A stretch of 11,354 nucleotides of DNA from Chromera velia (lineage: Eukaryota > Sar > Chromeraceae). The stretch spans positions 61,311 to 72,664 of the forward strand of contig JAHBMJ010005113.1 in NCBI GenBank assembly GCA_018398765.1, given 5' to 3'. The notes under the pieces are model-generated. The model ran no database searches and was not told the DNA's origin. It worked only from the letters and a program-made list of their open reading frames with translations. Numbering within the stretch: the stretch's first letter is position 1; the number at the start of each line of letters is the position of its first letter. Below are positions 8,123 to 11,354 of this stretch, in pieces. Made by a program: the position numbers and the translations under genes.

Positions 8123-8527
8123 GATGAGATGAGACTCCCATGATGGGGGGTGCATGGGGAGAGCCATGAAGGGAAAAGGGAGACAGAGAAGCGAGGAGAA
8201 GAGAAAAAAACGCGATTGATGACGGTCGCCTAGTGAAAGAACAGAGCTCAGAACTTCGAAAGTTCCAGTATTGGGAGGTGCAGAAAAATGATTTATTTTG
8301 AAAGAGCCTTTATTGAGAGCCTGAGTTGAGGCAAGAACAAAAAAACACCGATTAAGATGACATCGTTAATTATTTTAGTAATCAATTCGTAATTTCGTAA
8401 ATTTCGTATGTCTCGCTGGTCAAATCGTGCAGACATCTTTGTGATTCGGCGATCCTTTTGGCAATGAGGACAACATAGACGAACTCCCAGATCTATTTAT
8501 GACTGACTACTACTGGAATGCAAATGG
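8123..8527. other. Intergenic region with no gene seen
   Basis: About 400 nt with composition shifting from purine-rich to AT-rich. It should contain the 3' untranslated region and poly(A) site of the plus-strand gene and the broken 3' end of the minus-strand LINE fragment. A short ATTTCGTAA-type direct repeat occurs at about 8388-8408. I see no coding sequence, RNA gene or RT-like frame on the minus strand. Confidence 0.6.
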
Positions 8528-9175
8528 TTAAGAATCAAACTTAATTAAGATGCATTTGATTAATAGTAGAGTTTTTATACATAAATTACATGTATGACCT
8601 ACATGAATAGTATCAGAGTGCTGAGGGGCGAAGTCAGTGTCCCTTTGGACTTTGAAGGAGCTCCAGGCCTTCAAGAAGGACGGATCAACCAGGAAGAAAT
8701 CAATAGCGGTCGTGTGCCCCCTAGAAAAGTAAGTACATGGACCTGAGAAGGATACGTTCACGTTTTCTTTTTCACAACAAAGGGAAAGACTATGGATTGG
8801 CAACAGATTCGATTTTTCGTAAAATGAAAGCACCCACTTACTCTGTTTATGTGGCCTAATTCTCTTGCTGCTACATTCAGACGATCTTGAGAGCCCTTCA
8901 ATCACTTCTTCCTCTTCTTCTCCCACCAGCTCTAACTTTCGATCCCACGTGATGCCTTGCGGCACCTTTTCTCCCAGGTGCCCATTGAAGTCCCCAGTAA
9001 CGATTCTAAGTTCATTGAGGGGGACTTGGCAGACAGCATCGATTATGCCAATCCGTTCTGTCTTAAGGGCACGCCTGTCTTTTTCTCTTGCGCTTGAGTT
9101 TTCTCCAAGGAGATATAAGCCGAACACATGGAGCTTGCACACATCACTTTGACCCTCCTCCTTTTGAAGAGACAC
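8528..9175 (-). pseudogene. LINE APE-type endonuclease domain, main part
   Basis: An open frame of 215 codons with the core motifs of the endonuclease/exonuclease/phosphatase (APE-like) domain of LINE ORF2. It has a strand resembling VFGLYLL near residue 20, GDFNGHLG at 61-68 with the catalytic D-x-N pair, and a TYFSRGHTTAIDFFLVD block at 148-164 matching the T-x..S-x-IDF signature. HSDT follows at 186-189, where the family has SDH. The catalytic His is therefore replaced, and the product should be inactive. In the family this domain nicks target DNA to prime reverse transcription. The last 25 residues no longer look like LINE protein, so homology ends near 8590. The start Met is not meaningful, because the domain continues upstream in another frame. 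Confidence 0.8.
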
Positions 9176-9413
9176 TTAAACTAACAGACGTAGCATGTTC
9201 GGCCCAACCAGGTCCCAAGAAGGTTTTAAAACGTTCAAGAGACTTTTGTGTACGAGAATGCAGACCCTCCCTGTGTTTACATCTTTTACTTTGGCTGCCC
9301 GCAAAGACCTTAAACTTGGCCAGATCGGAGAAGAACAGACAAACGGGGGTAAAGGACGAGAAGTGACTCAGAAGTCCTTCCTCTGTTGAGGGAAAGCGAC
9401 CTGCTTCACCCAT
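9144..9413 (-). pseudogene. LINE endonuclease domain, N-terminal part in shifted frame
   Basis: An 89-codon frame that overlaps the main endonuclease frame by about 30 nt, offset by one base. Its second half has the pattern LHSRTQKSLERF, FLGPGW, SSKGGG. This fits the N-terminal LINE endonuclease layout: the QETH-like loop, the W after a short helix, then a GG before the next strand. The expected LQET is replaced by REGL, so the catalytic Glu region is altered. A single frameshift near 9150-9170 would link it to the main part. The first 25 residues are not recognisable. Homology is inferred from motif order only. Confidence 0.6.
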
Positions 9414-9522
9414 CTTCCGTTTCCGTGAAGCACTTCTTTCTTCCTTTTAATCTCATAATCTGTGATAGAGGCGACCGTGACTGCAGTGCATTGCAGAGAA
9501 GTTGAAACCACGAATGACAAGA

Positions 9523-9630
9523 TCACCGATCTTTTTTTCTCTCCCCTTGATTGAACTCATCATCAATTATACGATCCGTCTCTCTCTTCTCAAGTCTGGA
9601 GAACCTCGTCTCCGCTCTCTGGATTTTCTT
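9523..9630 (-). pseudogene. LINE ORF1 continuation of the coiled coil
   Basis: On the minus strand below the TIR element the frame reads KKIQRAETRFSRLEKRETD, then RIIDDEFNQGERKK, and stops at 9523-9525. It is helix-compatible and charged like the part above 10645. When the element and one copy of the flanking TT are removed the two halves are in the same frame. Just after the helix is a run of seven A (9532-9538 on the minus strand). A one-base slip there reads DLVIRGFNF, which resembles the first strand of the RNA-binding domain that follows the coiled coil in L1-type ORF1. The rest of such a domain is not present before the endonuclease, so ORF1 is probably deleted here. Confidence 0.5.
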
Positions 9631-9661
9631 CACGGTTGCCCCAGTTTTGCTGACATTCTCC
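9631..9661 (+). repeat. Left terminal inverted repeat
   Basis: It pairs with the reverse complement of 10614-10644 at 28 of 31 positions; mismatches are at positions 3, 12 and 13 from the outer end. A nearby inner inverted pair, ATGCCCGGA (9669-9677) and TCCGGGCAT (9692-9700), could form a hairpin. Confidence 0.9.
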
Positions 9662-9667
9662 TGGTGA

Positions 9668-9824
9668 AATGCCCGGATTGTCCGCGGTATGTCCGGGCAT
9701 GTGCCATGGGAGTCGGGGGACTGACCAGGCATAGTACCTGGGATAAGTCCGGGCACTTAGAAAAAAATCCTAGGGAGTGTACGGGGAACAGGTCTAGGCA
9801 GTTCCTAAAAAATTCCTAGGCATT
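9668..9824 (+). repeat. Left subterminal GGCAT motif cluster
   Basis: Variants of CCNRGGCAT recur: 9668-9677 (inverted), 9692-9700, 9725-9732, 9749-9756, 9793-9800 and 9815-9824. Similar motifs occur near the right end. Arrays of short subterminal repeats are known transposase-binding platforms in several DNA transposon families; that role is inferred here. Confidence 0.65.
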
Positions 9825-9933
9825 AAAAACCAAAATAAAAGATTTTCCTGAGGATGATAAACATGTTTATAGCTGATTTAAAGCTGATGAAATGCAATAA
9901 TATGACAAAATGTGACATAAATACATGAAATTT

Positions 9934-10434
9934 TTATACTTCAAGGTCTTCATCCACTCCTTCTCCACCTTCTCCTTGATCTATTTCTCTTTCTTCTTCC
10001 ATGTACAGAGCGGAGGTAAACAAAGACTTCTCTTCTTCAGAGAAGTCTGGGTTTAGTGCCAAAAACTGACTTCGCTTATTCCATTTATTCAAAACAAACG
10101 AGGGGATAACTTCTTTCACCGCTTTAATGTGTGCCGCTGTCCAGTAGTGAATAAGATCCTGAGCATGAGCAGGCTCTTTGAGCCAAGAGTTCAGACCAGA
10201 CACCATTTGGTTTAAAATGAATTGCACTTTGTCGTTCCCCCCCCATCTTTCAGCCCATTGCTGCATCGCCCTACAAAAGACAATTATGCTGTTCAGCGTA
10301 AATTGCCGGCTTGCCGCCCTCTCTGGATCTTCACTCTCCTCCTTCCAGAAAGGATCTACCTCCTCATACCTAGAGACTCTATCATTATCATCTTTTTGAA
10401 TGTTGTAGTAACAGTCACTATGCCTAGTAAATCT
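9934..10434 (-). CDS. Unrecognised open frame inside the TIR element
   Basis: The minus-strand frame is open from just below a stop at 10435-10437 to a stop at 9934-9936, about 166 codons. The first ATG is at 10266 (110 codons); upstream in-frame codons contain no Met, so the 5' part may be an exon or start elsewhere. The sequence has protein-like character throughout: an acidic and aromatic N-terminal part (SRYEEVDPFWKEESED), a Trp-rich central part (AMQQWAERWGG, then LNSWLKEP and LIHYWTAAH), VIPSFVLNKWNKRSQF, and an acidic C-terminus. It is all soluble, without membrane segments. No transposase, helicase or zinc-binding motif is visible. It may be the C-terminal remnant of the element's own gene, a captured host fragment, or a small accessory protein. 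The function is unknown. Confidence 0.5.
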   Translation of the reverse strand, partial: RFTRHSDCYYNIQKDDNDRVSRYEEVDPFWKEESEDPERAASRQFTLNSIIVFCRAMQQWAERWGGNDKVQFILNQMVSGLNSWLKEPAHAQDLIHYWTAAHIKAVKEVIPSFVLNKWNKRSQFLALNPDFSEEEKSLFTSALYMEEEREIDQGEGGEGVDEDLEV

Positions 10435-10605
10435 TTAGCTATTGCCCGGTCTATCCCTAGAAATATGTCTAGAAACTCCTAGGGAAAATCCTAGGCATTT
10501 ATTAAAAAATAAAAAAAAAATCCCTAGGACCTCCCAGGCATAAGCTCAATTTGTTGTACGTATGTCCGGGCATATACATCAGAAATCGGTAGACATTCTG
10601 GGCAT
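10418..10605 (+). repeat. Right subterminal GGCAT motif cluster
   Basis: Variants of the same motif lie at about 10418-10428 and 10441-10449 (both inverted), 10489-10500, 10533-10541, 10565-10573 and 10599-10605. CCTAGG palindromes are interspersed. The block around 10480-10525 resembles 9800-9850 in direct orientation (TCCTAG, AAAAT, CCTAGGCATT, then an A-rich run), unlike the inverted outer ends. Confidence 0.6.
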
Positions 10606-10613
10606 TCATCCTA

Positions 10614-10644
10614 GGAGAATGTCAGCAAAACCAGGGCAACCATG
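10614..10644 (-). repeat. Right terminal inverted repeat
   Basis: The partner of 9631-9661. Its outermost bases also form an 8-bp inverted repeat with the sequence outside the element (AGGGCAAC at 10633-10640, GTTGCCCT at 10644-10651), so the insertion site resembled the element's own end. Confidence 0.9.
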
Positions 10645-10898
10645 TTGCCCTGCCCTTGAACTTCGTTGTTTAACTTGTCCTGATTTTCCTTTGACTTTCT
10701 CTCTCTCTCATCCATTTTCTTTTCTATTCTTTGTTGAGACCGGAAAATATCTTTCAGCGTAACCTTGGCATCATCAGATGCGTCCGCATGCCCTGCCCCG
10801 CACCCGTCTTCCCCCATGGGCTTGCTCTGGTCTCCAGCCTCCTGCTGGGCCTTTTAGGCACTTCCATTTCCTGGTCCATTTCCCTGTAGATCTGCCAT
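10645..10898 (-). pseudogene. LINE ORF1 N-terminal part with coiled coil
   Basis: Translation on the minus strand from ATG at 10898 gives MADLQGNGPGNGSA, an in-frame TAA at 10854-10856, then KAQQEAGDQSKPMGEDG and a long charged helix. The helix contains DIFRSQQRIEKKMDERERKS and continues KENQDKLNNEVQ up to the insertion point. The high Lys/Glu/Arg/Gln content without proline fits a coiled coil, as in L1-type ORF1 proteins, which trimerise and bind LINE RNA. The TAA is probably a decay mutation; the internal ATG at 10817 is an alternative start. The frame is cut at 10644/10645 by the TIR element and resumes at 9630. Confidence 0.55.
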
Positions 10899-11318
10899 CT
10901 CTACGGGAGGAAAGAGTTCGAGAAGAAGAGACGGAGACGGAAGAAGTCAAATAACGAGAACTCCACCTACAGTTCACTCTTGAATACGAGAAAACAATCA
11001 CTAAGAATTCACTGGTAAACTGGTTGCCGCTGTAGCTGCAGGAGCTTTGTAGAAGCTCAGAAGAGACCGAAGAAAGAAGACTAGAGACTAGAGAACATAC
11101 TATGTATTATATTATATTATGTACCTAGACCTAGGCCTAGACCATATCTAACACTAGGCCGGCCTATAGCACCAATTAAAAATACGTATTCTAAATATGC
11201 ATTTGCACATACTTACACTAACCTACACACATATATTAACATTTCTTCTTTTTGTCCGATTTTCATTATCTCTCCATGATCGAGAGGAAAAAAGTGGAAG
11301 ACAAACCCAGGTGTGCAA
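10899..11318. other. Region upstream of the LINE with no gene seen
   Basis: About 420 nt, AT-rich toward the right. On the minus strand the part next to the LINE start is pyrimidine-rich and could be its 5' untranslated region. There is a tandem AGACTAG-type unit (about 11079-11094), an ATTAT repeat (about 11105-11121), and a cluster of CTAG-containing palindromes (about 11123-11166). I see no coding sequence or RNA gene. Confidence 0.5.
11123..11166. repeat. CCTAGG / TAGGCCGGCCTA palindrome cluster
   Basis: A near-palindromic block CTAGACCTAGGCCTAG is followed by a perfect 12-bp palindrome TAGGCCGGCCTA at 11155-11166. CCTAGG units also abound in the TIR element, so a relation is possible but unproven. 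Confidence 0.7.
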
Positions 11319-11354
11319 CACACACACACATACGCATACACATACACACACACA
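11319..11354 (+). repeat. CA-rich microsatellite at the window end
   Basis: CA repeats interrupted by ATACG and ATA units run to the right edge and probably continue beyond it. Confidence 0.85.

Larger units (their letters stand above)
9631..10644 (-). mobile_element. TIR DNA element of about 1.0 kb, unknown family
   Basis: The ends at 9631-9661 and 10614-10644 are inverted repeats of 31 bp with three mismatches, starting CAYGGTTGCCC and including an 18-nt perfect core, GTTTTGCTGACATTCTCC. Weaker inverted similarity continues for about 20 bp inward. Both flanks carry TT (9629-9630 and 10645-10646), a possible 2-bp target duplication. The interior has arrays of a GGCAT-containing motif near both ends and a minus-strand open frame of about 167 codons. 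No DDE transposase motif is recognised, so it is probably non-autonomous or of an unfamiliar superfamily. It interrupts the LINE ORF1, so it is the younger of the two. Confidence 0.8.
8528..10898 (-). mobile_element. Degenerate non-LTR retrotransposon (LINE) 5' half, with nested insertion
   Basis: On the minus strand the order is a coiled-coil ORF1-like frame from 10898, interrupted by a separate element (9631-10644), then an APE-type endonuclease in two frames down to 8528. Coiled-coil ORF1 followed by endonuclease is the order of L1-like LINEs. No reverse transcriptase motif follows. Decay is plain: an in-frame TAA near the ORF1 start, frame shifts, and a lost catalytic His in the endonuclease. 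LINE copies are usually truncated at the 5' end, so keeping the 5' half and losing the 3' half is atypical and implies later deletion or rearrangement. Terminal boundaries are not defined. Confidence 0.65.

Noticed and set aside
9523-9756. The minus-strand frame across the left TIR as one protein starting at 9756
   Set aside because: Its first half is element end sequence and only the part below 9631 is LINE-derived, so it is a chance fusion.
9502-9819. Plus-strand frame across the left end of the TIR element
   Set aside because: It crosses the element boundary and is antisense to the LINE ORF1 remnant; it has no recognisable domain.
10774-11001. Minus-strand Arg/Ser-rich frame upstream of the LINE
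   Set aside because: It overlaps the LINE ORF1 start in another frame, has no motif, and the ORF1 frame has better protein character.

Overview
The window is eukaryotic nuclear DNA. Spliceosomal introns, long low-complexity open frames, dinucleotide microsatellites, a tRNA-derived element, a non-LTR retrotransposon fragment and a terminal-inverted-repeat (TIR) DNA element show this, and nothing looks bacterial. A microalga or other protist is likely. A chromerid-like alveolate is only a guess from the style of the introns and proteins.

Left part, 1 to 8122, plus strand: one large multi-exon gene that enters from beyond the left edge. Ten exons can be linked with continuous reading phase: 1-509, 960-1388, 1779-1831, 2421-3924, 4301-4453, 4943 to about 5054, 5773-5919, 6321-6403, 7039-7371 and 8027-8122. 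All nine acceptors read GCAG, and the phases match at every junction (0, 0, 2, 0, 0, 1, 1, 0, 0). The modelled product is about 1,140 residues plus whatever lies upstream. In order it has a Pro-rich and Ser-rich N-terminus, a charged central part, a long Pro/Gln/Ser-rich exon with a Cys cluster and basic patches, one canonical C2H2 zinc finger, an acidic stretch, a Glu/Arg-rich helix, and a leucine zipper with Asn at a core position. This looks like a nuclear, DNA- or chromatin-associated regulator, but I recognise no named family. Exons 5 (zinc finger), 4 and 9 (zipper) are secure. Exons 3, 6, 7, 8 and 10 rest mainly on phase and splice-site logic.

Introns: introns 3 and 9 carry long TG microsatellites, intron 4 a CT run, intron 1 tetranucleotide runs, and intron 8 a tRNA-derived SINE-like element with A and B boxes at tRNA spacing.

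Right part, about 8123 to 11354: AT-richer repeat territory with no host gene seen. On the minus strand lies the 5' half of a degenerate LINE: a coiled-coil ORF1 starting at 10898, then an APE-type endonuclease running down to 8528. No reverse transcriptase follows. Inside the ORF1 coiled coil sits a separate element of about 1.0 kb (9631-10644) with 31-bp terminal inverted repeats, arrays of a GGCAT-containing subterminal motif, and an unrecognised minus-strand open frame. Removing this element and one copy of a flanking TT rejoins the two coiled-coil halves in the same frame, which makes it a well-supported nested insertion. The window ends in a CA-rich microsatellite.
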